From positions 6,654,001-6,718,000 of the forward strand of contig JAWQUS010000011.1 in assembly GCA_036365455.1 (NCBI GenBank): DNA of 64,000 nt, read 5' to 3'. The notes below the pieces were generated by a model. It was not told the DNA's origin, ran no database searches, and saw nothing but the letters and a program-made list of their open reading frames with translations. Position numbers and translations under genes: made by a program. Each line of letters opens with the position of its first letter. The first letter of the stretch is position 1. Positions 43,827-54,359 of this stretch are shown one piece after another. The stretch comes from Macrosoma leucophasiata (lineage: Eukaryota; Arthropoda; Insecta; Lepidoptera; Hedylidae).

Positions 43827-43926
43827 AAACCTAAAAACTAGGGAACCCTTCACTGCGCGTGGTACGACACGCACTTTACAGGTTTTTTAATATAGATAAC
43901 AGGTATATGGTTATGATTATCAACAC

Positions 43927-44069
43927 ACGGGTTGGCCAATAACCCTTATCTCCACCAATCCGCATTGGAGCAGCGTGGTGAAGTAAGCTCCAGGCCTTCC
44001 TCCCAAGAAAGGGAGAGACTCGTGCCCAGCAGTGGGACGTATCAAGGGTTGCCATAATATATTATTATG
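43927..44069 (+). mobile_element. SINE-5S, 5'-truncated copy on the plus strand
   Basis: GGGTTGGCCAATAACCC through TGCCCAGCAGTGGGACGTAT and an (ATT/ATA) tail. Only the 3' ~140 bases are present, with no 5S-like head. Confidence 0.85.
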
Positions 44070-44121
44070 GTTATCAACTAGGAAGCCAGGATTTTCCACG
44101 CAAAATTGGTAAACAAATGTC

Positions 44122-44420
44122 GGATTCCGGAAATGCCAGACACCTTTAAAGCGCCACATAAGAAGTGCGTACAAAAATAAACCTAAGCTATATCTAACAG
44201 TAGGCAATTTACAAAAAGCTGTAACCTAAATCAGAGATCGAGCAAATGGTTTCACATTTACGCTCGCGTACACATTATTACCGCGCCTCCAATACAGATC
44301 ACTTGAGCCGATAATACAACGTTGTAGCAAACACTCGTCGACGGTTAGATAACAGAGTGTGGAGATAATAATGAAATTACAGCAGTTTAATTACCTGTAT
44401 ATCGATTGTAGAAATGAGGA
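44122..44420 (+). repeat. Local duplication, unit 1
   Basis: GTTTCACATTTACGCTCGCG, CCGCGCCTCCAATACAGATC, ACGTTGTAGCAAACACTCGT and ATCGATTGTAGAAA also occur, almost unchanged, at 44749-45010. Confidence 0.9.
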
Positions 44421-44748
44421 CAAAACAAGCGGGATAATAGCAGGGAAATATAAATATAATATGTTATGTTCATCTTGGACTCCTTCGCAGATCTACCGAA
44501 GAGGCAATATTCCACCATAGATTGTTTTGTTATAAATATTTCAGTGACTTATATGTAAAACTCAGTTACCTATACAAACTCAGTTGCCAATACACAAAAC
44601 ATTAACAAATTATACACATATACACAAATAATACACCAAACTTTAACAAATTATACACGTCCTCATGAATCACTTTATCCATTGGGGAAAACCGTATGAA
44701 AATCCGTGTAGTAGTCTTTGAGTTTATGGCGAACAGACAGACAGACAG

Positions 44749-45010
44749 GAATCCGGAAATACCAGAAAGAAGAGCGTACAGATAAACCTAACAACAATTT
44801 ACAAAAAGCGGTAACCTAAATCAGAGATCTAGCAAATGGTTTCACATTTACGCTCGCGTACACATTATTACCGCGCCTCCAATACAGATCACATGAGCCG
44901 ATAATACAACGTTGTAGCAAACACTCGTCGACGGTTTTGAGAACGGAGTGTTGAGATAATAATGAAATTATAGAAGTTTAATTACCTGTGTATCGATTGT
45001 AGAAAGGAGG
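44749..45010 (+). repeat. Local duplication, unit 2
   Basis: A few point differences and a small indel near the GACGGTTTTGAGAACGGAG site separate it from unit 1, 590-625 bp away. Between the units (44421-44748) nothing was recognised. Confidence 0.9.
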
Positions 45011-45049
45011 GTTAAATTGCGAGGAATTATTTATTCCGTATTGTTGTCC

Positions 45050-45137
45050 GCCTGTGATCCCTGAAGCGGTGGACAGAGGTAAACGGATGCCTTCAAGCAC
45101 ACCCACGGTTACGTTTTTGCCCATGTAACAGGTAGCC
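45050..45137 (-). mobile_element. SINE-1 fragment, cut by a hAT element
   Basis: GTAACAGGTAGCC and TTACGTTTTTGCCCATG mark the body. The SINE sequence resumes after the hAT at 45846 with AGGTAGCCTATTGATAT. Confidence 0.75.
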
Positions 45138-45845
45138 CAGTGCCAGATTAGCTATATAGCATGAGGCAGCAAATGCTACGGGCCCCGCGCATTGTGGGCG
45201 CCGCGCCTGTGCCCCAAAACAAAACTCAAATATGTAATACACCTTAGCTATTCTCAAAGTGAGCGTTGGCCACACTGTAATTATATAGGTATATTATTAT
45301 GTTGCAAGTTGGCAATATCACAATACTTACAGGGGGAATCCCCTAATATTGTTTTAATATATTGTTAATTTTAAGCTTGTTTAAATTATGGAAAATTGTA
45401 AAAATATGCCTAAGAGATATTTTTAAAAAAGCCGACTGAGTTTCTTCCGGCAAGTTTTTCTCAGATCATATTGGCCTTTGGAACTTTGCCGGTGAATGAC
45501 AAAGAATGACTCTTTTTCTTTTCTTTTACTCTTTGTTATCAGTTTGTAAAGGGGAAATGAGACATTCTACTGATATACTTTTTACATTCGTTGATTACAT
45601 TTAGTTTTATCTTAGTCATATTCTTGACATGTATATCAATTGTTATTCACTTTAATTTATTTTGTTTGTTTTTGACGTGTCATAAGAGGTGCCTGTCACC
45701 CTAAATGAATAAATGAGTTTCTGATTCTGATTCCTTTTCGTAAATGTTCTGTTTTATTAACATCCTAAATTTCAGTAGGCAATGAAACTCTAGGGCCCCA
45801 TGGTCACATTTGCTACGGGTCGCGCACCGGCATTATCCGGCATTG
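45138..45845. mobile_element. Non-autonomous hAT element, 708 bp, 8-bp target duplication
   Basis: Ends CAGTGCCAGATTA and, on the other strand, CAATGCCGGATAA, followed by further weak pairing (GCTACGGG.CC.CGCGC). Exact 8-bp flanks AGGTAGCC at 45130-45137 and 45846-45853, the hAT signature. No transposase; the interior seems to carry a LINE 3' end. Confidence 0.82.
45290..45735 (+). mobile_element. LINE 3' UTR-like segment inside the hAT
   Basis: CCGACTGAGTTTCTTCCGGC, AAGTTTTTCTCAGATCA, TGACGTGTCATAAGAGGTGC and AATGAATAAATGAG followed by TTTCTGATTCTGATTCC. This layout (conserved UTR words plus short-unit tail) is common in lepidopteran LINEs. The left limit is uncertain. Confidence 0.5.
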
Positions 45846-45860
45846 AGGTAGCCTATTGAT

Positions 45861-46209
45861 ATAATAATGTCAACCCATTATAATACGTCCCACTGCAGGG
45901 CACGAGTGTCTCCACTTTTTTAGGGGGAGGCCTGGAGCTTACTCCACCACGCTGCTCCAATGCGGATTGGTGCAGGTGGGTGGGTTAGTGTCGGATGTTT
46001 TCAAACCGCCCATAAGGCCTCCGACAAGATTTAACGACTGCTATCTATTGATAGCAACCGGGACCGACGGCTTAACGTGCCCTCCGAAGCACGGAAACGA
46101 GCATTTAATTTGCCACTAGCGGTCACCCATCACACTACCCGACCGCGGCCGTAGTGCTTAACCGAGTAGATCGCTTACGATTTACACCAGCCGCGGGGCC
46201 ATGCGCGCT
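45861..46209 (-). mobile_element. SINE-5S, full-length copy abutting the hAT-disrupted SINE-1
   Basis: Tail (ATA)n at 45861, body with an ~18-bp deletion (GGTGGGTTAGTGTCGGATG), head with complement of GATGGGTGACCGC, CGGTCGGG and AAGCACTACGG, ending at GCGCGCT. Confidence 0.9.
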
Positions 46210-46665
46210 TCACGTAGATAAATATTTTGGTGCAACTGAACCTTAACGTCATACTACTGGTTAGAAACGATTTAACTGGTATGCCTACTCAACGAGTCAA
46301 GTGGTTGGTATCTACGCATTATAAAAAACTTACTAGGCAAATTCAAGTGTTCCATGAATAATAATCGTCATTAGCACTTAACAAATTGAGACAGAAAATA
46401 AGAAATCACTTTTCAATAACGTATAAAAAAATCAAACGCGGTTGTTCAATCTCACTTTACCAGTGACCGAACGAAGTGTGGGCGGCCCTCTAGAGTAGTA
46501 ATTATGTTGAGATATTTAAACAACACTTGTTTTAAAACATGTTCCGATTAATAGAATCACGTTATAAATAGCATACTTTAATGGTAGACATGGTAAAATT
46601 GTGTTCTTAGTTGCAAGAAATCCAAGCGAAGCCAGCTATCTTAGATGGCTTTGCCACTTTTTTAC
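46210..46665. other. No feature recognised
   Basis: A+T-rich unique sequence. Confidence 0.4.
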
Positions 46666-46884
46666 TTTAGTGTTAAACACATCAACAATAAGGTTCTAAC
46701 TTCTAAAAGAAACGAATAAGTAGCTTAACTAGTGTGAGAAGGGTACTAGGTCCTATTCAAACACTAGTTAAGCTACTTATTCGTTTTTAGTGTTAAACAC
46801 ATCAACAATAAGGTTCTAACTTCTAAAAGAAACGAATAAGTAGCTTAACTAGTGTGAGAAGGGTACTAGGTCCTATTCAAACAC
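46666..46884 (+). repeat. 99-bp exact duplication joined by an inverted 26-bp linker
   Basis: 46666-46764 and 46786-46884 are identical over 99 bases at a 120-bp period. The linker with its overlaps, 46761-46786, is the perfect reverse complement of 46710-46735 (AAACGAATAAGTAGCTTAAC and onward). Confidence 0.95.
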
Positions 46885-46974
46885 ACTAATGCAAAATGGA
46901 TCGATGGAAATGGAGAATTGTAAAACCCTGCCATTAACTACTAAACTAATGCTAAGGTTTTCCAGCCAGCCAGT

Positions 46975-47183
46975 ATGTAATGGAAGTTGCAAACAAGCTT
47001 GCAGTTCACATTGACGTTAAGTGATGACTGCAGCCTATAGAAACCCACATGAAGACCAAGGTCAAAATGCAGATGCGTACATTAATACCTGACCAGAACA
47101 CAATAGTTCTGAACACTACCATTTAGCGGCAAGTATATTAGGTAATGCGGTGGTGCCTGTGCCCGCGAGCTCCGTAAACCAGT
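46975..47183 (-). repeat. Rep-A with two internal deletions
   Basis: Lacks the CTCAGG-GCATAA block and part of the 5' palindrome (GAGCTCCGTAAACCAGT), otherwise typical. Confidence 0.85.
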
Positions 47184-47584
47184 AAAACTGAATCTAGCCC
47201 GTTAGTCTTCTAAACCCGGAAAACGTTCAAGAAAATAGTCTCATCCAATCTCAGCAAGCTCGTCAAAGCTTGACATTTACGACCATATCAACCATCAAGT
47301 ACCAGCTCCCTACAATACACGTATAAAATCTGTACTTAAATCAATATTCTCATATTCGCATATACGCAGTTACGTAATTATCATGTAGATAACTAGATGT
47401 AAACGCAACAACATCGTGTAGCGCCTCATATATTGATTGACGGCTTGTAGCGAAATGGCCTGACAGGTAAACGTAAGTGAACATTTGCATATTATAGCCA
47501 GTATAGCTCGAAGCGATCTCGCTAAATAGCTAGAGAATTAGCGTGCTAATAGATCGACGTATCCTTTATTCAATGAGCGAGAAT
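47184..47584. other. No feature recognised
   Basis: Unique intergenic or intronic sequence. Confidence 0.4.
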
Positions 47585-47808
47585 GTTTTTTTTATGTACC
47601 TAATGTAAGTGGTAAACAAGCGTGCCGTTCACATTGGTGTTAAATGATGACTGCAGCCTATAGACACCCACGCAAAGACCAAGATCAAAATGCAGATGCG
47701 TTACCACTCCTGAGGCCTAAGGTGTTATTCCTCTGTGTTTTTTTTATTATAAGGTAATGCAGTGGTGCCTACGCCCGCGAGCTCCGTCACTGGAGCTCTA
47801 CCACCAGT
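47585..47808 (-). repeat. Rep-A with internal deletion
   Basis: T run, then GTAAACAAGCGTGCCGTTCA to CCTCTGTG, a gap filled by TTTTTTTTATTAT, and the typical 5' end TGGAGCTCTACCACCAGT. Confidence 0.88.
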
Positions 47809-47957
47809 GGTACTGTTGATAGTTTTGTTTTTAGATACTTGCTAAGGCAAGTCTTGGTATAGGCATGCCAATATCCAATATAATGATAGGTAATTCAATG
47901 AGTATGATATATAAAACAGTCATAATTATTTTTACTGATACACGAAATGCAAGGGGA

Positions 47958-48159
47958 TAAGACCTCCGACAAGGTTTAACGACTACTATCTGTCGATAGT
48001 AACCGGGACCGACGGCTTAACGTGCCCACTGAAGCACGGAAACGCGCATTTTAATTTGCCACTAGCGGTCATCCTTCAACAACACCCGACCACGCCCGTA
48101 TCGCCTAACCGAGTAGATCGCTTACGATCTACACCAGCCGCAAGGCCATGCACGCTTCA
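47958..48159 (-). mobile_element. SINE-5S, head half only
   Basis: Keeps the 5S-like head and 5' body but lacks the 3' tail. Reverse transcription starts at the 3' end, so this must be a remnant of a longer copy after deletion. Confidence 0.85.
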
Positions 48160-48775
48160 CACCATTGATCTTATAGTACGAGTACTCAACTAATAAAAGC
48201 TAGAAAAACAAACACATCTTTGAAATTGTTTTGGGCATCGATTCAATATTTATTACATTTCTGGACTTCTTAAAGACAGTGGATGAAATGGCACAGTTGT
48301 CCAGATGGTCCGAAAGGAAGAAAAATTCTCTATTTCGTTCGTCAGTCTGTATTTAACACAATATTAACCGCATGCAGGAATCCAAACTCTGACGCTATAT
48401 CACTAACGGGAGATAGAGGAAAGTATGACGACGGCACAATTCTAGACTTAATGTACTAAAACATCATAAATCTATACGCTGTTTATGGCATTATTGCATA
48501 TTTATGTACATAAGCAAGTACTCGCCGTTTTTAAATAAAAATAAAAGATTATGAAAGATTATATCTACGTGGGTGAAGGCAATAGTAATTCATTATCAAT
48601 GTTCCGTTAAGTATGATATAAATATAATAAAGTTTGCATAAAATATTTTTAAGTTTTCCTAACTTTACGTTATAATAATAAATGTAATTGACAACAGATG
48701 AATTAAAAATGTTTATGCTGAAAAATGAGTAGATTACTTACTCGCTTAAGCAGTTTATAGATACGCTGAGATTTA
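48160..48775. other. No feature recognised
   Basis: Unique sequence, moderately A+T-rich. Confidence 0.4.
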
Positions 48776-48945
48776 GCCGCATGTTCTTTATTTTTCTAAC
48801 AAAAAGTAGCCTATGTCCTTCCTCAACATTCAAATCAAACTATATACCTATCCATGATAAAATTCATCACAATTGGCTAAGCAGTTTAATTGTGAATACG
48901 TAACAGACAGACAGCGTTACTTCACATTTATAATATTAAGTACGG
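48776..48945 (-). repeat. Lepidopteran repeat terminal part (Helitron-like family)
   Basis: AACAAAAAGTAGCCTATGTC, CACAATTGGCTAAGCAGTTT, ACAGACAGACAGCG and TTCACATTTATAATATTAAG; the complement of the 15645 copy's layout. Confidence 0.5.
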
Positions 48946-49017
48946 ATTATGGACATAATAATATGAAGATATTGATAGGTAGGTACATAAATCTCAGAGG
49001 TTAGGTCTTTTTAATAT

Positions 49018-49125
49018 TTTTTGCAAGAGCCCTCAATGCGTGACGACCACAGAACTCTAAATTATCTTTTTAATGTTCTGCTGCCAGAGCCCTCAATTTT
49101 TGTCGACCACAGAACTCTAAATAAC
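49018..49125 (+). repeat. Two-unit tandem repeat, 60-bp period
   Basis: AGAGCCCTCAAT and CGACCACAGAACTCTAAAT are repeated at 49026-49062 and 49086-49122. Confidence 0.85.
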
Positions 49126-49979
49126 CAAAGTAAATAACATCTAAGTCATATTTCAATGATGTCAATGACTGTTGTTCTAATTTTCAACTTTGCATTTTTT
49201 AAATTAAATATCTTACTCAAGATGCATATTGCCACCGAGAAACGAGATTAACCAATTTTTCCAACATGAATATTCCATATCGATATGAATAATCGTTGAA
49301 AGTTTATCGAATGCATTTAGAAATCGATGTTTAATGTAGCCGCTACGTTAAACAGATGCCGGGTTAGGCAGATATCACACTGGACCGTCACCGTTGTCCG
49401 TGCGACGCGACGTGCGACAAAACGATATGTGCAGTGTCAACAACAATACTTGTAGATGGTTGGATAGCGAGCGTTTAAAATTATTTATTTGATACCATAT
49501 AGACAGACAAAACGTAAACAAATTATCACAATGAATAAAGTAAAATTCGGCCTTAGTAAAAAAAACGCAACTTGAACAGCCATTTCATCCAGGCAAACTA
49601 TGCTGAGGAAAGAAAAATTATAATAAGCCACCATAGCAGGATGTACTAAATACTAATAAACGAAATAATTACCCAACTAAAACTTAATATAATAACTATT
49701 TACTTATATATCACTACTAAAAAATAAACTCCAAGAGATATTATAAACTACGGAAGCGACTTTTTAACTATAACTTTAAATCAGTCTAAAGATTCTGTCT
49801 GACGAATATGTATCTTTTGGTAAGAAATTCCATAATCGTATGGATTCGAGGAGTCAGTTTAGACGGATGTGAAATGCAAGCGAGTATTAAGGTGCAGATT
49901 AGCGGAGAAGCGTAGTGACGGGATGAGGAGAATATAAAAATCTAAAACTCTCTTTAAGGTAGTTAGGTTTTAGTATTTA
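49126..49979. other. No gene recognised
   Basis: A+T-rich, with one GC-rich word group (CCGTGCGACGCGACGTGCGA) near 49409 that may be a MITE trace. Confidence 0.35.
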
Positions 49980-50075
49980 TTTTATTTATTTATTTAAAAA
50001 CATACAATAATTAGGTGAATACAATAACAGTAAGACGCAACATAAACTCGTTCGAGTTTACCGCGCGTCAGTGTC
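49980..50075 (-). mobile_element. Probable LINE 3' tail
   Basis: TTTATTTTATTTATTTATTT then AACATACAATAATTAGGTGA, analogous to the tails at 5318 and 10781. Confidence 0.35.
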
Positions 50076-50154
50076 ATCAACATATTATTTATAACATTAC
50101 CTACCTACAAAATCAAATTAATTTAGACTAGGCATGCGTATTACAATCATGTAG

Positions 50155-50620
50155 GTAAGTAGGTAATATAATGGCGAGCGCGAGCACTCCGTCGAACCTG
50201 AGCGCTGCACCGACCCACCTGACCTGTGTGTATTTTTTTTTTTTAAGGAGTAGTTATTTGAATAGAACCGGGTGGGAAACTTCAAATTAAAAAAAAAAAA
50301 ACTAAAACTTATTTCCCCGACGAGGAACTCACTATAACCCTAATGCAACTCTGAGACTGTTGCAAAATGGGCACTTGTGAAAATTGAATTTGCGAACAAA
50401 ATAATATATTCGTCAACTACCGCATCGCGTTCTAATATGCGGTGCAGTGTGTGAGGCCTTACTCGGTAGCGTATGCACGCGACTCCATCACGCACAACGA
50501 TGTATCTACTGTGGCGATGTGCCCTGAGAAGCTATCTCACAATTATGTTAACAATAGGATAATTTATCCGCAAGTTAAGTCAATTTATAGTAAAGCATAT
50601 GGTTTTTCATCGGTTTATGT
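50155..50620. other. Less A+T-rich unique tract
   Basis: GGCGAGCGCGAGCACTCCGT and CGCTGCACCGACCCACCTGA at 50170-50230, and GTAGCGTATGCACGCGACTC at 50466-50485. Short plus-strand frames start at ATG 50171 and near 50442 but show no known domain. It could hold an undetected short exon. Confidence 0.25.
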
Positions 50621-51558
50621 ATAAATCATTACGTACGTTTATGATCATGGTTGATGAATTCAGCAAACTTTTTTAAATTAGATTAAAAAAAAATTCAAAT
50701 CATAAATTTCTAGTTAGTCTACAAGGACACTTTTGCATTGTCGGGTTATAAGCTATCTGGAGAGAATGACTTATAATAATAATCCAATAAGTATTAATAA
50801 ATACCAATTTAATAATAATATTTAACGATCCACGTAACTAAGCTTAATACTTAAGGTTATTTCTTGAATATTTTTCATTTTTAAAATCAATTATACCAAA
50901 CGAATTTTTAGTTACACGGTATTGTATTATTGTCGACGATTTGTTACTTTACCAACAAATGAAAGGTAGAGTTTTGGCGGGAAGCTTGAAAGATGCGTGT
51001 GGTGCTCTTATTTTATTTCATTTTCTTGGTGTATTTTTGAGTTATATTAAATAAAGTTGGTGGCATTTTGTTTGATATAGGCTTATTACAGTGCCCGTGT
51101 ATAGTGAAATAGAATAACAGTGCGAAAACACGGCTTTTCAGTTTGCCTCCAAAACTTCATTTTAAATGTTTTGGTAAAGTAGCCATCGCTTTACTCGAAT
51201 TTCGGACTGTGACTCTGACTGACTGACTTATAATTGACCGACTGACTCATACTTTAACGCTGATTGTGAATACGAAATATCATTTTACTTGACACTGGCA
51301 ATATGCGTAATAGCGATGCCAAAATATTAAAAAAAAAAAAAAAATGAAAGGTAATGGTTAACCATTGAGCGGAAGTTGATCGCTGAAGTAGTCTTGTAAT
51401 GACGGAGAGGTAATAAACTTTTAACGCTTGTTGTAAACTAATAGAGAGTAATAAAATTGCATGAGTAAACTAGACTTATCTACGACAAAATTGGAATCAG
51501 TTTTGCAGTTAATTAATATTGAAGATAAAGTTTAACTACACTAATATACAAGGTAGGT
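50621..51558. other. No feature recognised
   Basis: A+T-rich unique sequence with GACTGACTGACT-type words near 51215. Confidence 0.4.
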
Positions 51559-51655
51559 ATGTTTGTATGTATCTTCACGCCAGGTCCCGTACGGGGTACT
51601 CCACACTCAATGCCTGAGAGTGTGGATCGCCAGATATCCGGGATATCCTGACATT
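51559..51655 (-). mobile_element. 3' end of the (ATAC)-tailed LINE
   Basis: GTATGTATCTTCACGCCAGG, then CTCCACACTCAATGCC and CAGATATCCGGGA match the complement of 1110-1195. Heavily 5'-truncated. Confidence 0.85.
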
Positions 51656-51904
51656 TTTAATACTCGTATATATATATATTTTTTGTATGAAATATATATT
51701 TAACATACTTGAAGGGGTAATTATTGCTATGTCGTACTTACTGAATTATTTCTTCAACCTTGAAAACCCGAAAAACAGTTTTATTTTGATGTGCGATTTT
51801 AGAGATTTTTAAAAGCTATTTCTGATTTTAGGGAATAAATAATAACACTACATGGGTGTATAGGTACCACTAAATTTATCTACATTAACTCATTTGGGTT
51901 TTCT

Positions 51905-52240
51905 ATAGCTAAATCGATATATATAGATAAAATATTTCACAATATTATTTTTATTAAACTAAATTGAACTAAAATCAATATAAAATTCAACTCCACTTTT
52001 AACTTCTTTCGTACTTTCGTGGTCGTGAATTGACTCTCAAAATAATAGAAAGTTCATTGTCATTCTTCATTCCTTGTTTTTAAACCAGTTTCAAATTGAA
52101 TGATTTTATGACGTAAAATATCGTAAAATGTTTAATCTTCAGGATATTTTTAAATGGCCATGATATTTTTTCTATCATGCATAATACAGACAGGAAAAAA
52201 AAGAAACTAAACATGTGAAATTGTAACTAAATCATGGAAT
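51905..52240 (+). repeat. Dispersed duplication, unit 1
   Basis: AACTAAAATCAATAT, TCGTGGTCGTGAATTGACTC, AAAATGTTTAATCTTCAGGA and AAACATGTGAAATTGTAACT recur in the same order at 56090-56560. Confidence 0.7.
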
Positions 52241-52332
52241 CAGCAGTCTAACACCACTATAGTACTGTAACGATGACTCACAGCTCTGCTGATGAAACTC
52301 AGGACGTATTCGATCAGAAAGTGTTCATAATT

Positions 52333-52875
52333 AACGTGACCATACGTCTCGTTTTGAACGAGGTAGTCCAGTTCATGCAGCCTGTCCCGGTGTCCCAGGA
52401 AAACTTTTGAGAACCGAAAATGTCCCGTTATTGGTAATCTCAACAAAAATTTATAGAAAACTAGCACACCCGACTGAAGTTGTCCTGTCCTGTAAACGTC
52501 AATCCGAAATTTTAATATTTTTTTGAATATGTATGTATGTATGTATCTTCACGCCAGGTCCCTAACAGGGTAGGCAGAGAGTGTAGAGCGGCCAGATATC
52601 CCGGTCCTGACATACCTCTCGTGCCTCGTTTACTTTCATCATTCTCTTCATACATGCGCACCGATTCCTAAGACAATTTTTTGAATAATTTATATTAATC
52701 CCAAAAGAAATCGATAGCGATACCTAAGGTGCTTAAAACGATACTTAAAGAAGGGCATTATAACTGGGCGTTCGTTAGTAAGCCTCTTCCCCCCTTTTTC
52801 TTTCCCCCCTTGATGTTTTAAAGGTTAATTTTCAGAATGTCCCGTTTTGAGTGACGATGAAAATGGTCACGCTAA
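52333..52875. mobile_element. Inverted-repeat element (CGTCCCG type) carrying a LINE end
   Basis: Left end CGTGACCATACGTC, and the right end on the other strand GCGTGACCATTTTCATCG, with TGTCCCGTTTTGA near both. A related piece lies at 57482-57592. The LINE 3' end at 52530-52676 is inserted in it. Confidence 0.6.
52530..52676 (-). mobile_element. 3' end of the (ATAC)-tailed LINE with target duplication
   Basis: (GTAT)n tail, CTTCACGCCAGGTCCCTAAC, GATATCCCGGTCCTGACA and TTCATACATGCGCACCGATT match the complement of 1060-1195. Flanks TTTTTTGAATA at 52519-52529 and 52677-52687 are an 11-bp direct repeat. Confidence 0.9.
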
Positions 52876-53216
52876 TAATAATATCAGAACCTTTTTACAA
52901 AATTTGGGCATATTTTTTTTTAAACTAATGAAACATTAACGAAGTGGAACAAAAGAAGTGTTGCGTAGAAAATAACACAGTGATCGCGAAGTTTAGCCGT
53001 ACTAACGAATCATTTGATGCGAGCGCGGCGCGTGCCGGGCTATTACAGTAATGATGCACTTGCTAGAAAATATACAGTAATCACATTGCAACTGTGTTTC
53101 TATTATAGGCTGTTATTACTGGAGATCGTGGAAACAGGAGATGTGCTGTTTATTATGTGGGGATTTCTACGCGTTTCACTTGGCACCTTTATTTTATTAC
53201 CAAGTGAAATATTTTT

Positions 53217-53814
53217 TTTATGTTATTAAAGTGTCAAACTACCATACAGTTCACAAGTGAATACCGTTGCCTGTAAACATCAATATATAAAGCAAAGATT
53301 TCAATGTAGATGCGTTGCCACTCCCAGTGGATTTACCAGCAGGCTGAGTAGGCTGGAGCCTAGGGCGGCACATTTTAAGGGGCGGCAGATTTAGTTCATA
53401 ATTTTTTATTTCTATTTACAAAATGACTGTTAAAATTATCAAGATTCAGACCATAGTTTTCAATGATTCTAACCATACAAAAAAGTTGATGTAACGAGAA
53501 CGACGAAGCCTAAAACATAAAGTTGGAATTTTATTGATAAAGAATATAATTGATATGATTGTGGACTAGTACGATATTAAAATATACGGGCGGCAAAAAT
53601 TGAATAGTCTACTGGCGGCAAATTTGTAAATCCGCCACTGGCCACTCCCGAGGCCCGGCCAATTTTGCCTCTGTACCGGAAATTACGAGTACCTATGAAA
53701 CCGTATCGTAATATCGCTGTACACTACCATTTAGCGGCTGTCAGATTAGGTAATGTGATACCTACGCCCTCGTGCGGTAACTCGTTCTCCGTTACTGGAG
53801 CTCTACCAACCAGT
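53217..53814 (-). repeat. Rep-A, diverged, split by a hAT MITE
   Basis: 53217-53324 and 53641-53814 together make one old Rep-A copy, joining at GTTGCCACTCC|CGAGGCC once one target duplication is removed. Confidence 0.85.
53325..53640. mobile_element. hAT MITE, 316 bp, with 8-bp target duplication
   Basis: Left end CAGTGGATTTACCAGCAGGC; right end on the other strand CAGTGGCGGATTTACAAATT; GGCGGCA words lie inside both ends. Exact flanks GCCACTCC at 53317-53324 and 53641-53648. Confidence 0.92.
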
Positions 53815-54359
53815 CGATGTTCATGTTAATGTGCTAAGAGTGCAGGCCGCATTCACTTAATATATGATACTATTGATTTATGAGTATTATTTGCAATACA
53901 ACATTCAATTTTTAAAGTAATTAAAAATATGGAGAAAATTTAAATTCGGATGGGGGTTAATGTAAATATACAATAAGATAACTAACCCAGCCGTTTTACG
54001 ACTAAGCAACTTTAGTCCTATATGCGAGCAGCAAATATTTCATTCCCTTTTTTATTTAATCTTACCTGGGGCCGGTTAATTAATTGTTACAGAACCCATA
54101 GGATAAAAAAAAACTAACAAAAAGTTTACAATTAAAACCTGTATTGTATTTAGTACGTATTCTAGAGAATACGATGAATATGATAACCACCGAATGACAT
54201 CTCAACAATCATACAAATATCCACGGACCAACGAATTCATCGTAGCGCAACTACCTATACTATTTTATGCCACAGAACTGAAATTAGCATTAGAATATTC
54301 CCTAGTTGAATAGAAGGATCAAATTATTGTAATTAATTTAAAGTCAAAAGCAATAATTT
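53815..54359. other. No feature recognised
   Basis: A+T-rich unique sequence. Confidence 0.4.

Noticed and set aside
46710..46786. miRNA precursor
   Set aside because: The pairing is perfect over 26 bases and the adjacent 99-bp exact duplication fits a replication template switch better.
50155..50260. First exon starting at ATG 50171
   Set aside because: The frame runs into a T homopolymer after ~20 codons and has no convincing donor; kept only as an unassigned tract.
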